The notes below the pieces were generated by a model. It saw only the letters and a list, made by a program, of their open reading frames with translations, did not search any database and was not told the origin of the DNA. Positions 34,576 through 43,278 of a stretch of DNA of 64,000 nucleotides are shown here, in pieces. Source of the stretch: Eubacteriales bacterium (lineage in GTDB: Bacteria > Bacillota > Clostridia > Christensenellales > Aristaeellaceae); NCBI GenBank assembly GCA_028693055.1, contig JAQUWD010000002.1, forward strand, positions 81,019 through 145,018, given 5' to 3'. The number at the start of each line of letters is the position of its first letter. The first letter of the stretch is position 1. A program made the position numbers and the translations under genes.

Positions 34576-36123
34576 ATGAAAAAAGCAATGACATTGGTAT
34601 TGGCACTGGCGCTATCCATTTCTCTGGTTCTTCCGGCATTGGCAGCGGATGTAGAGCTGCCTATAACGCCGGAGATGGAAACCTTTACTATCATGATCGA
34701 TAAGGAAGACATGAGTCAAAACGGCTGGTCGGAAAAGGAATGTGTTGCCTTTACGGAAAAACAGACCAATATCCATATTGAATGGATCGAGGTTCCCCAT
34801 TCTGGTTGGAAGGAGCGGGTCAACCTGACCTTCGCCTCTGGCGATCTGCCTGACGCGATCATCGGCTCCGGCGTGGACGTAGTCAGCAATATGGATTCTC
34901 TGATCGCCCTGAACGAGTATGTGGATCGCTCCGCCCCCAACATTTTGCAAATGTTCTCCGACATCCCTGAAATGCGCGGCGCGCTTACCCTAAGCGACGG
35001 TCAGTTTTACTCGCTGCCCATTGGCGACGCAGACACGAAAAACGAAGTCAACACCGAGATGTGGATCAATCAATCGTGGATGGACAAGCTGGGCCTAAAC
35101 ATGCCCACCAATATTGATGAATTCCACGATATCCTCGTCGCGTTTCGCGATCAAGACCCCAACGGCAACGGCTTAAAGGACGAAATTCCACTACTGGCTT
35201 CAGCCTCTAGCGGCGCAGCTAACATTGACCGGCTATTCGGCTTCTTTGGTACGCTTGATACGGATGAGCATGTACGAGTGGAAAACGACCAAGTTATTTT
35301 CACCCCTGCCGAAAACACTTATTTCCAAGCTCTGCAATGGATTCATCAGCTCTATTCCGAGGGCTTGATCAATCAGGAGTACTTCACCGAAGATTACCAG
35401 CAGTTTTTGGCTAAGGGCAACGCGGAAACCTGTATTGCGGGCGTCGCGTTAGAATGGTATATTGACAACATCATTTTGGGAAGCTATGTGCCCGATTACA
35501 CTTATATGCCGCTTTTCGACGGCCCCAACGGCGTTACCTACTGGGCGCGCGAAAAAATGCCACAAGGCACACTGAATGGCTTCGTGATTACCAGCGCCTG
35601 CAAAAACCCGGAAGCCTTAGTACGCTGGTACGATTATATCAATTCCGACTTGGACATTCTGAACCTTTGGAACTACGGACCCGAAAACCTGATTTGGCGC
35701 TATTTGGACGATGGTCGTTGGGAGCTGTTCACGGATAACGTGCCGGAGGGTTCTTCCTCCTCTCAAATTCGCCGCACCATGGGTACCGGCCCCCGCGCTC
35801 CTTTGTACGCTTACTTCCGTTTCCGTGGGCCCGACGTGGAGAAATACGCAGACCGGATCACGGGCAAGGTGGAAGCCAACCAGTCCTATTTGAAATTCGC
35901 ACCAGCGCAGGCCATTACCAGCGGTTTTGGCTTGGTGGACGAGGAAGCCGAACGCAATATGCTGCTGGTGGATATCGACAATTATCTGACCCAATTTAAG
36001 GCCAATGCGATTGTAAACGGCATTACTGAAGAAGCGTGGCAGAAGCATATCCAGACGCTTAGCACCCTGCAAATCGACGAATATACGGCGCTTTGGCAGT
36101 CCTTTTACGACGCGCATAAGTAA
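34576..36123 (+). CDS. Extracellular solute-binding protein, LplA type
   Basis: This is the binding protein of the third importer, 515 aa, the usual length for LplA-type proteins. It has a typical signal peptide ending in LALAA-type Ala residues (PALAADVEL); there is no lipobox Cys, so membrane attachment must be indirect or lost on secretion. The mature part carries EKQTNIHIEWIEVP, DPNGNGLKDEIPL (a calcium-site-like motif seen in this family) and GPNGVTYWAREKMPQG. The start has AAAGGAGG upstream. A terminator hairpin follows. Confidence 0.93.
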   Translation: MKKAMTLVLALALSISLVLPALAADVELPITPEMETFTIMIDKEDMSQNGWSEKECVAFTEKQTNIHIEWIEVPHSGWKERVNLTFASGDLPDAIIGSGVDVVSNMDSLIALNEYVDRSAPNILQMFSDIPEMRGALTLSDGQFYSLPIGDADTKNEVNTEMWINQSWMDKLGLNMPTNIDEFHDILVAFRDQDPNGNGLKDEIPLLASASSGAANIDRLFGFFGTLDTDEHVRVENDQVIFTPAENTYFQALQWIHQLYSEGLINQEYFTEDYQQFLAKGNAETCIAGVALEWYIDNIILGSYVPDYTYMPLFDGPNGVTYWAREKMPQGTLNGFVITSACKNPEALVRWYDYINSDLDILNLWNYGPENLIWRYLDDGRWELFTDNVPEGSSSSQIRRTMGTGPRAPLYAYFRFRGPDVEKYADRITGKVEANQSYLKFAPAQAITSGFGLVDEEAERNMLLVDIDNYLTQFKANAIVNGITEEAWQKHIQTLSTLQIDEYTALWQSFYDAHK

Positions 36124-36156
36124 ACAAACAAAACCAAAAGGCGAAGCCTTGGATAG

Positions 36157-36187
36157 GGGACGTTGAGGGCGTAGCTCTCAACGTCCC
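36157..36187 (+). terminator. Hairpin after the third importer operon
   Basis: An 11-bp perfect stem (36157-36167 with 36177-36187) and 9-nt loop lie 34 nt after the stop. Only TTG follows, so the T-run is poor, and partial read-through into the phosphoesterase gene is likely. Confidence 0.65.
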
Positions 36188-36221
36188 TTGCGGTAAAAAT
36201 AGGAAGAGGAGACAAAGGGAT

Positions 36222-37160
36222 ATGATGATGGATATGTTGTCCAAAGCGGCCGCGGCACGAGTACGTCACAGAATATGGGTGATGTCGGATTTGCAGCAGA
36301 GCCTGCCGGAACGGGCAACCTACTGCATGACCAGAGCGGTAGCCGATTACCTGACCCTTGACAAGCCTTGCGAGGCGATCTGCTATCTGGGTGATGCAGT
36401 GGAGGGCAACCGCTTGGATTTCATCCATGAAATGGCAGAAATGCAGATGCGCGAGCTTAGCAAGGCGAAAGCGCCGATTTACTACATTGCGGGCAATCAT
36501 GATTTCGATTATTTTAGGCTGAGCGAAGGAAAACTTTCGGAAATGGTCATGCCCTTTTACGACAACGTCAGTGCGAATCCGCAATGGCATATCCCGGCGA
36601 ATAGGGCTGAAATGCTGTTTCCCGTGGATATGGGGGATTATGCGCTGGCGTTGTTTCCTGATCACGCCGATCCGCTGGGAAGATGGTATACGACCCATGG
36701 CGAAATCCGCGGCAACGAAAGCGTATACCCCTACGATCAGCTAGCTTATGAAGCCGTATGGAAGCGTTTGGAGGGGCTAGGAAAGCCCACCTTGACGCTC
36801 TCTCATTACGCCTTTGCGGGTGGGAACCGAGCGGCCCCTCTATTTGATCGATATTTACCACTGCCGGGTAATGTACGGTGTCATCTTTATGGTCATGCCC
36901 ATGTTGGCGACGAGGTGTGGGCTGGCAAGGATTGCAACCGAAAGATATCTGCGGTTGACGGTCAGCCCATTATGCAGATCAACGTTGCGTCTCTGGAAAA
37001 CTTCCGGGGCAGCGCGATTCGCACAACCATTGTGGAATGGTACGATGACGATACCATCGGGATTTGGTTCCGCAATCATTCCAGCCAATGTTGGGATGAT
37101 TGCTTATTGATCCGTCCCGGCGCGGATATTCGCGTCCCGACGCTGGATCCTCGGATGTGA
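36222..37160 (+). CDS. Metallophosphoesterase (calcineurin-like)
   Basis: This is a 312-aa cytoplasmic phosphoesterase. Metal ligands are seen in SDLQQ (the first motif is DxQ rather than the usual DxH), GDAVEGN, GNHDFDYF, LSHYAFAG and YGHAHVGD. The DxQ form suggests a subtype with an altered metal site. Substrates of such proteins range from nucleotides to phosphosugars. Three ATGs in a row (36222, 36225, 36228) make the exact start uncertain; AAAGGG lies 7 nt before the last. It may be co-transcribed with the importer through a leaky terminator. Confidence 0.85.
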   Translation: MMMDMLSKAAAARVRHRIWVMSDLQQSLPERATYCMTRAVADYLTLDKPCEAICYLGDAVEGNRLDFIHEMAEMQMRELSKAKAPIYYIAGNHDFDYFRLSEGKLSEMVMPFYDNVSANPQWHIPANRAEMLFPVDMGDYALALFPDHADPLGRWYTTHGEIRGNESVYPYDQLAYEAVWKRLEGLGKPTLTLSHYAFAGGNRAAPLFDRYLPLPGNVRCHLYGHAHVGDEVWAGKDCNRKISAVDGQPIMQINVASLENFRGSAIRTTIVEWYDDDTIGIWFRNHSSQCWDDCLLIRPGADIRVPTLDPRM

Positions 37161-37350
37161 GCCGTTACTACTCAATCGAGAATCATCAATAGAAGCAGGA
37201 GCAGATAACAGCAAGGACATTCTCCACTGCAGATAATTTAGCCATGCCAATACGTCGCCAAAGATATCATGAGATGGGATTCCTTCTGGTAAACTTTAGT
37301 ATCTCGCGCAGTTCCTTTCTGTTTTTGTTTTGTTCATCATCATGAGCCGT

Positions 37351-37385
37351 TGCACAAGTGCGATTTTTGAGAATGTACTTGTGCA
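37351..37385. terminator. Hairpin upstream of the main terminator
   Basis: A 9-bp stem (37351-37359 with 37377-37385) has a loop of 17 nt. It has no long T-run and may be a helper structure or attenuator. Confidence 0.4.
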
Positions 37386-37393
37386 GCAGTTAT

Positions 37394-37435
37394 AAAAATC
37401 CGCAAACAAGTCATGCTTGAAAGCGGATTTTTTTT
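37394..37435 (+). terminator. Intrinsic terminator
   Basis: A 10-bp stem (37394-37403 with 37423-37432) runs into eight consecutive T residues. Small CAAG/CTTG pairing shortens the loop. It ends transcription from the phosphoesterase side. Confidence 0.85.
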
Positions 37436-37647
37436 GTTGATTTTAAAACGAACAAGGCTTATGCAATAGCCTATATCTTTCGGCTTTTCATAAAAGATTG
37501 ACCAGAGGTGTAGCGCAGCTCCCTACTTTTCCCCCCAAAGCCCACACGCTCTTTTATCCGGCTTTTCAACGCCCTGTCACGCAACCGTCAAATAAGACTG
37601 CTATTCTAATGCTGTCCTCCAAAGCACAGGAAAGGAGCGTGAAAAGG

Positions 37648-38421
37648 ATGGACTATATTTCCAATTTTCAGCGGATCGAAAAAAAGTACCTCTTAAGAGA
37701 CGATCAGCTTGAGGCCTTTCTGCCCAGAATGGCAGAATATATGGAAGCGGACTCGTATGGCGAAAGCACCATCTGTAACCTTTACTTGGACACGGCGGAT
37801 GATTTGCTGGTGCGCCGCTCTCTGGAAAAACCAAAATACAAGGAGAAAATGCGGCTGCGCAGCTATGGCGTGCCAGAGGACGATGGAGTGGTTTTTCTGG
37901 AAATCAAGAAAAAAAGCGGAGGCGTTGTTTACAAGCGTCGCATCGCCCTCACCGCCGCACAGGCGATGGCTTATCTGACAGAGCGTCAGCCCCTGCCCCG
38001 CCACGACCAAATTTCCCGGGAGATTGACTATATGGTGCGGCGCTATGGCTTGTACCCCAAGCTGTATTTGGCCTATGACCGGATCGCTTACCGGGAAATC
38101 CTTCCGGGAGAGAACGGCGTGCGCATCACCATTGATCACCATATTCGGAGCCGGGAAAGCGATATTGATCTGCTATTGGGAGACGCAGGGAAGCTGCTGC
38201 TACCCAAAGACATATCGCTGATGGAAATTAAAATTGCGGGCGCTTATCCGCTGTGGTTGGCTAACGCCTTGTCCGAGGCGCTGATCTTTCCCACCTCGTT
38301 TTCCAAGTATGGCCGAGTTTATCAGGAAAAGATCAAGGCTCGCTCGACCCTCGCGCCCCGGACGGCGGCGCAGAACCGTACCGTTTTAGGAGGTTTAACA
38401 CATGCTTTCAGCCCTGTTTGA
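37648..38421 (+). CDS. VTC domain-containing polyphosphate polymerase-like protein
   Basis: This is a 257-aa protein of the VTC/CYTH tunnel fold, known from yeast Vtc4 to polymerise ATP phosphate to polyphosphate. It has basic tunnel residues in RIEKKYLL, KMRLRSYG, EIKKKSGG and VYKRR and acidic metal-binding residues in CNLYLDT and LMEIKI. The ATG at 37648, 10 nt after AAAGGAG, was used, as the longer frame has a non-native N-terminus. The 3' end overlaps DUF4956 by 20 nt. Relatives of this pair occur together in many Clostridia, often with CotH-type proteins. No CotH is visible here. Confidence 0.88.
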   Translation: MDYISNFQRIEKKYLLRDDQLEAFLPRMAEYMEADSYGESTICNLYLDTADDLLVRRSLEKPKYKEKMRLRSYGVPEDDGVVFLEIKKKSGGVVYKRRIALTAAQAMAYLTERQPLPRHDQISREIDYMVRRYGLYPKLYLAYDRIAYREILPGENGVRITIDHHIRSRESDIDLLLGDAGKLLLPKDISLMEIKIAGAYPLWLANALSEALIFPTSFSKYGRVYQEKIKARSTLAPRTAAQNRTVLGGLTHAFSPV

Positions 38422-39070
38422 TTCTCTTACCAGCCTGACGGCGGGTCAAGCGCTGCTATTGATTCTCTGCGCCGCCCTGTGCGGGCTGATGATATCGGTT
38501 ACTGCTATGCTGACGGGCTCGTGCAGCAAAAGCTTTGCCATCTCGCTGGTGGCGCTGCCGGTGATCGTGCAGGTGGTGATTCTCATGGTGAACGGCAACC
38601 TTGGAACCGGCGTAGCCGTTATGGGAGCCTTTAGCCTGATTCGCTTTCGTTCCGTTCCCGGCTCCTCCCGGGAAATTACGCTGGTCTTTCTGGCCATGGC
38701 TGCCGGTTTGGCAACGGGCATGGCTTATGCGGGCTATGGATTCCTCATTACCCTGTGCGTGTGCGCTTTGCTGGTGCTGCTGTTTCGAACCGGCTATGGC
38801 GAGCAGAAGCGGCAGCAATGCCTGCGAGTAACCTTAGCCGAGGATTTGGACTATACCGGGGTCTTTGATGATCTCTTTGACGCATATACCTCGCAGCATA
38901 CCTTGGAGGGCGTAAAAACCACCAACATGGGCAGCATGTTTGAGCTGCGCTATACCGTCGTATTAAAGGAACCCAAGAAGGAAAAGGAATTTTTGGACGC
39001 GCTACGCTGCCGCAACGGCAACCTGACGTTGTCGCTGACGCGCGGCGTAGCCGGAAAGGAAGAGCTGTAA
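38402..39070 (+). CDS. DUF4956 membrane protein
   Basis: This is a 222-aa protein with three to four TM helices in its N-terminal two-thirds (hydrophobic stretches around 16-38, 46-66, 76-90, 100-125) and a soluble tail of about 95 residues. It carries the DUF4956 signature MGAFSLIRFRSVPGSSREITLVFLAMAAGLATGM. The start has AGGAGGTTTAACAC upstream and lies inside the VTC gene, implying coupling. The family often accompanies VTC proteins and may form a membrane channel for polyphosphate or anchor the polymerase; this is inferred from gene order only. Confidence 0.9.
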   Translation: MLSALFDSLTSLTAGQALLLILCAALCGLMISVTAMLTGSCSKSFAISLVALPVIVQVVILMVNGNLGTGVAVMGAFSLIRFRSVPGSSREITLVFLAMAAGLATGMAYAGYGFLITLCVCALLVLLFRTGYGEQKRQQCLRVTLAEDLDYTGVFDDLFDAYTSQHTLEGVKTTNMGSMFELRYTVVLKEPKKEKEFLDALRCRNGNLTLSLTRGVAGKEEL

Positions 39071-39075
39071 TCGCT

Positions 39076-40833
39076 ATGAAATATGTATTATTGGATATGA
39101 AGAAGGTAACCTCTCTTTGGTTGGCGCTGCTATTGCTGCTATGCGCTTTACCTGCCATGGAGGCAAAGGCGGACGATTTATTTTCCGATAAGGACTTGAC
39201 CGTTACAACTGCCGAAGGGGCTACGCCGATCGTGCTGAATAACGAAACCGTCACCATCAATCAAGGAGGAAGCTACGCGGTCAGCGGGGAAATCGCTAAC
39301 GGCAGCCTGCGAATTGTGCTGACGGAGGAGGACACGGTGTACCTACTGCTCAACGGCGTAAGCATTCGCAATGAAGCTGGGGCGGCGTTGTACACGGAGA
39401 ACTGCAAAAAGGTGGTGCTCACGCTGGCTGAGGGGACGGAGAACATCCTCTCTCAGGGCGCGACAGCCAACGAAGAGGAAACAGGCGCGTTGATGAGCCG
39501 GGATGATCTGACCATTAATGGTCAAGGCTCCTTGACGGTCATCAGCGAATATAAGGACGGGATTAACTGCCGGGATACCTTTAAGCTGGCGGAGGGAAAC
39601 CTGACCGTTACGGCTGCGGATGACGGCATTGTGGGCAAAGACGCAGTGATCATCGGCGGGGGCGTGCTGAATATCACCGCTGTATGCGACGGCATCAAGG
39701 CCACCAACGAGGAGGACACGGCAAAGGGGTACTTGACCATTGCGGGCGGCGACGTGACCATCGTGACTACCGGGACGGATGCGACGGCGGCTGATGCGGC
39801 GCAAACGGACGCTTCGTCCTCTGCCACCATGGCTGCGCCGGAGCAAAGCCCGGGTGCTGTCCCCGAAGAGCCGGCATCCCCCGGGGGGACGGCAATGACC
39901 AATCGAACGCCCCCGGAGGGAAGCATGCCTAACGGCGGCGGCGGTCGGGGTGGCATGGGTCATGGCGGCTTTGGCGGCGGAGGAATGATGGAGGAAGGCA
40001 ATCCCACGACCCTTACCTCCAGCGCTAAGGGCCTCAAGGCGATTACTGCCATTACTGTCAGCGGCGGCACGGTCACCGTTCATTCTGCCGACGACGCCGT
40101 TCATGCCAGCGACGTTCTGATTTCCGGCGGAACGCTGTCGCTTACCAGCGGCGATGACGGCGTTCACGCCGATGATGCTTTGACGATTTCTGGCGGTACA
40201 ATCAACATCCCCAGCTCCTACGAAGGGCTTGAAGGTACGAACATCACGATCTCCGGCGGCACGATTTCCCTCGTGTCTACTGACGACGGCGTGAACGGTG
40301 CGGGCGGCGACGCTGCTGAATCCTCTGGCGGTGAAACCAGCGGCTGGGGCTTTGGCGGACGGGACATGTTTTCCAGCTCCACGGGGACGCTGACCATTTC
40401 CGGCGGCATGCTCATGGTGGACGCGGCGGGTGACGGTATTGACGTAAACGGCTCCTTTACCATGTCGGGTGGGCAGGTTTATGTGAACGGTCCATCCAAC
40501 TCCAATAACGGCGCGCTGGATTATGACGGCTCCTTTACGCTAACGGGCGGCTCCTTGATCGCCCTCGGACAATCGGGCATGGCCCAAGGAGTTACCGCGC
40601 CCAGCGTTCCGGGAATCATGACCACCCTGCAGGGAACGGCGGGAACGTTTACCATCAAGGACGGCAACGGGAACGCGGTGCTTACCATGGAGGCGGTGCG
40701 CAATTATCAGTCGGTGGTGGCATACTCGGATCAATTCACGGATGGCGGTAGCTACACACTGGAAACGCCCGTAGGCTCGGCTAGCGCTACCATGTCCATA
40801 ACGGCCAGCGTAGGCCAGCAGTGGGGACGGTAA
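39076..40833 (+). CDS. Secreted carbohydrate-binding domain protein, Cthe_2159-like beta-helix
   Basis: This is a 585-aa secreted protein. The N-terminus (MKYVLLDMKK, then a hydrophobic core ending MEAKADD) is a signal peptide. The rest is a right-handed beta-helix with repeated ISGGT/SGG turns and DDGV/DDAVHA acidic turns, matching the Cthe_2159 family whose type member binds polygalacturonate and calcium. A Gly/Met-rich insert (GGGGRGGMGHGG) sits between two helical halves, at about residues 285-305. It follows DUF4956 by 5 nt and is likely in one operon with it. The role of polyphosphate and a glycan-binding beta-helix together is unknown. Confidence 0.88.
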   Translation: MKYVLLDMKKVTSLWLALLLLLCALPAMEAKADDLFSDKDLTVTTAEGATPIVLNNETVTINQGGSYAVSGEIANGSLRIVLTEEDTVYLLLNGVSIRNEAGAALYTENCKKVVLTLAEGTENILSQGATANEEETGALMSRDDLTINGQGSLTVISEYKDGINCRDTFKLAEGNLTVTAADDGIVGKDAVIIGGGVLNITAVCDGIKATNEEDTAKGYLTIAGGDVTIVTTGTDATAADAAQTDASSSATMAAPEQSPGAVPEEPASPGGTAMTNRTPPEGSMPNGGGGRGGMGHGGFGGGGMMEEGNPTTLTSSAKGLKAITAITVSGGTVTVHSADDAVHASDVLISGGTLSLTSGDDGVHADDALTISGGTINIPSSYEGLEGTNITISGGTISLVSTDDGVNGAGGDAAESSGGETSGWGFGGRDMFSSSTGTLTISGGMLMVDAAGDGIDVNGSFTMSGGQVYVNGPSNSNNGALDYDGSFTLTGGSLIALGQSGMAQGVTAPSVPGIMTTLQGTAGTFTIKDGNGNAVLTMEAVRNYQSVVAYSDQFTDGGSYTLETPVGSASATMSITASVGQQWGR

Positions 40834-40875
40834 ATCATTTCCAATAAAGCAGCCACATGAATGTGGAAAACAAGT

Positions 40876-40936
40876 CGAGGCTGTAGCACGAAGAACGTAG
40901 GAGAATCCCTGCCGTTTCTTCCGTGCTACAGCCTCG
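40876..40936. terminator. Terminator hairpin between convergent operons
   Basis: A 15-bp perfect stem (40876-40890 with 40922-40936) can extend inward by five more pairs with a one-base bulge. It separates the VTC operon from the convergent uppP operon and probably works both ways. Confidence 0.65.
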
Positions 40937-40957
40937 TTACGTATTCCTACCCGTCCC

Positions 40958-41788
40958 CTACAGCGCTAGCACCAAAAGCACAATTACGCCCAGCGCAATC
41001 CGATACCAGCCGAACACAGTAAAATCGTGCTTCTTGATATATTCCATCAAAAATTTGATAACCAGAATTGATACCGCAAAGGCTACCGCCATTCCCAAGC
41101 CCAGCACCAGCAGCTCCGCGCCGGTGAAGGCCAATCCAAATTTCATGATTTTGATGGCGCTTAAGCCAATCATAACGGGTACCGCTAGAAAGAAGGTAAA
41201 CTCAGCCGCCGCTACCCGGGATACGCCAATGAGCAGCGCGCCGATAATGGTCGCGCCGGAGCGGGAGGTGCCGGGAATGATGGACAGCACCTGAAATAGC
41301 CCGATGAGCAGCGCGGTTCGGTAGGAGATATCCTCCACCTTCACCGTCGTCGGCTGCCGCTTCTGGTTTCCTTTTTCCACAAGGATAAAGACGATGCCGT
41401 AGAATATAAGCGCTGCGGCAATGACCAGCGGAGTATGCAGATGAGCTTCGATATAGTCGTCAAACAGAAGCGTTACCACCGCGCCGGGTACACAGGCGAC
41501 CACCACCTTGACCCACAGGGATAGCGTATCCTTTTTTAGCACAGGCTGGGAGCGATCCTTCCACTGGAAGGGCAGCATCTTTTGAAAAAACATCACTACC
41601 ACCGCCAGAATAGCGCCTAGCTGGATGACCACAAAAAACATTTCCTTGAACGCGGCGCTCATGCTCAGGGTCATAAAATGATCCACCAATAGCATATGCC
41701 CGGTGCTGCTGATCGGCAGCCATTCTGTAATCCCTTCTACGATTCCCAGAAAGACGACCTTGAGCATTTCCATCAGATCAAGCGTCAT
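40958..41788 (-). CDS. uppP: Undecaprenyl-diphosphatase UppP (BacA)
   Basis: This is a 276-aa integral membrane phosphatase recycling undecaprenyl diphosphate to the lipid carrier of cell-wall and polysaccharide synthesis. It has the catalytic EGITEWLPISSTGH motif at residues 17-30 and PGTSRSGATI, plus about eight TM helices. The ATG at 41788 has GGAGAAG upstream and overlaps the preceding gene by 11 nt. It is the last gene of a three-gene membrane-protein operon. Confidence 0.95.
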   Translation of the reverse strand: MTLDLMEMLKVVFLGIVEGITEWLPISSTGHMLLVDHFMTLSMSAAFKEMFFVVIQLGAILAVVVMFFQKMLPFQWKDRSQPVLKKDTLSLWVKVVVACVPGAVVTLLFDDYIEAHLHTPLVIAAALIFYGIVFILVEKGNQKRQPTTVKVEDISYRTALLIGLFQVLSIIPGTSRSGATIIGALLIGVSRVAAAEFTFFLAVPVMIGLSAIKIMKFGLAFTGAELLVLGLGMAVAFAVSILVIKFLMEYIKKHDFTVFGWYRIALGVIVLLVLAL

Positions 41789-42758
41789 GGGGCTTCTCCT
41801 CCTTTTTTTCAGCCAGATTCCATTTGCGCCAAACCGGGTAAGCGAATAATGCTCCGCCCACGATGTAAACGATCATCACCGCTACCCGTTGAAGCAAGGA
41901 TACCGTCACGCCCGTGATGCCCTCCATGGAGCCCATCAGGCTTGCCGCCATCCCCATCACGCCTTCCTTAATGCCGATATTGCCCGGCACAATGTTCATG
42001 ATGGTGGACAGCCAGCTGACGCTGTTATAAAACAGCGCCTGATAGACGGTAACCTCCTGCCCGATGGCGTGGAAGCATACCATATATAAGAGCATCTGAA
42101 ACAAATTATTCACGATGAGGCATAAAAGTAGCTGCCAAAGCATGTGAGGGCTGCGCAGCAAAGCGTTGAAGCCGTCGATGACGTCCCGCACCAGCTTGTA
42201 CTTTGCCACAAACCGGGGCTGATGATCCTGTAGCACCAAGGCGACCACCAAGAAAGCGACTAGACAGACCATTCCCACGCCCCAGATCAGCCACAGCACG
42301 GGGGACCAGACCTGATCGATGATTCCTGTGCAAACCAGCGCCGCCAGCATTTGCAGTAGTGCAAATGCTACGCCGAACACGATATTACCCGCCGCCATGC
42401 TTACGCTTTTGACATAGGATAGCCCCTTGGTTTTTTTATAATAGGCGGCGGAAAACACCAAATCCGCCCGAAGGGGCAGCACATAAGCCATGGCGTTGGC
42501 TGTAAACACAACGCCCACCCAGTCCGTCAGCGAAAGCGGCACGCGAAATACGCTTAGGATAATACGATGGTAAACGCAGTTCATCACGCAGCCGCACAAA
42601 GCAAAAAACAGCATGAGCGCCGCGCTGGAGCCGTCCAGCGTTAATAGCCGCCCCATATCCTCGCGGTTTTGGTAAACATACCAAATAAGCGCTCCCATCA
42701 GCAGCACAAACAGCGCCATGGACAGCGCTTTTTTCCAGTTTCGCCGGTTCCCGCTCAA
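41778..42758 (-). CDS. Lysylphosphatidylglycerol synthase TM-region (YbhN/flippase-like) protein
   Basis: This is an integral membrane protein of about 326 aa with about eight helices. The features are VFTANAMAYVLPLRADLVFSAAYYKK and NIVPGNIGIKEGVMG, both typical of the MprF N-terminal flippase-like family. It has no synthase domain, so it is more likely a lipid-linked glycan transporter or flippase. The start is a TTG at 42758 that overlaps the GtrA stop as TTGA, with AGGTGG just upstream; the longer frame reads through the GtrA gene and is not used. Its neighbours GtrA and UppP suggest a surface lipid-glycan pathway. Confidence 0.83.
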   Translation of the reverse strand: MSGNRRNWKKALSMALFVLLMGALIWYVYQNREDMGRLLTLDGSSAALMLFFALCGCVMNCVYHRIILSVFRVPLSLTDWVGVVFTANAMAYVLPLRADLVFSAAYYKKTKGLSYVKSVSMAAGNIVFGVAFALLQMLAALVCTGIIDQVWSPVLWLIWGVGMVCLVAFLVVALVLQDHQPRFVAKYKLVRDVIDGFNALLRSPHMLWQLLLCLIVNNLFQMLLYMVCFHAIGQEVTVYQALFYNSVSWLSTIMNIVPGNIGIKEGVMGMAASLMGSMEGITGVTVSLLQRVAVMIVYIVGGALFAYPVWRKWNLAEKKEEKPHDA

Positions 42759-43228
42759 GCGTCCACCTGTCCCTTCCGGGCTTCCTGCTCCGCCGCGCGC
42801 TTGGCAACGTCGTTGGTATCGATGGTTTTGCGATATACCACGAAGCGTTGATAGAGAAACTCGGTAACGAAGTTGATTAGCATGGTGCCAATCAGCACCA
42901 GATCCTCGTTCCAGCCAATTTGGGTCAGCGCCGAGCCCCACCACGTAGACAAGGGCGTGAACACCACGTAGAATAACGCTACCAGCGCCATGGATTTGGG
43001 CACGTTGCAGTCGCTGCGGAAGGTGTAGCGGCGGTTCAGCGTGAAGTTCCACAGCACGCTCGCCACCAACGCCGTCAGGTAGCTGCCCCAGTAGGGTAGA
43101 TGAAAAGCCTTGGATAAAAGCTCGAAGAAACCGATCTGAATCAGTCCGGCGCTGATGGAGAACAGGGTAAATTTCAGGGCTTGCCACGCACTTTTTTTGG
43201 CGGTGGCGTGAGGGGCGGGTTGAGACAT
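42755..43228 (-). CDS. GtrA family membrane protein
   Basis: This is a 157-aa four-helix membrane protein of the GtrA type. It shows KFTLFSISAGLIQIGFFELLSK at the N-terminus, NFTLNRRYTFRS in the conserved loop and FLYQRFVVYRK near the end. GtrA proteins are thought to flip or present undecaprenyl-phosphate-glucose for surface glycan modification. The ATG at 43228 follows AAGAAGG. It starts the operon that continues with the flippase-like gene and uppP. Confidence 0.88.
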   Translation of the reverse strand: MSQPAPHATAKKSAWQALKFTLFSISAGLIQIGFFELLSKAFHLPYWGSYLTALVASVLWNFTLNRRYTFRSDCNVPKSMALVALFYVVFTPLSTWWGSALTQIGWNEDLVLIGTMLINFVTEFLYQRFVVYRKTIDTNDVAKRAAEQEARKGQVDA

Positions 43229-43278
43229 CGCGATAGCCTTCTTTCTGTTGCGGATTATTGCAGTATAATCAGGCGGCG

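Larger units (their letters stand above)
37161..37647. other. Intergenic region with two hairpins
   Basis: These 487 bases between the phosphoesterase and VTC genes contain no supported gene. Two structures in series mark transcript ends: a 9-bp stem at 37351-37385 and a classical terminator at 37394-37435. The remaining 200 nt before the VTC start probably hold its promoter, but no convincing box pair was found. Confidence 0.6.
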
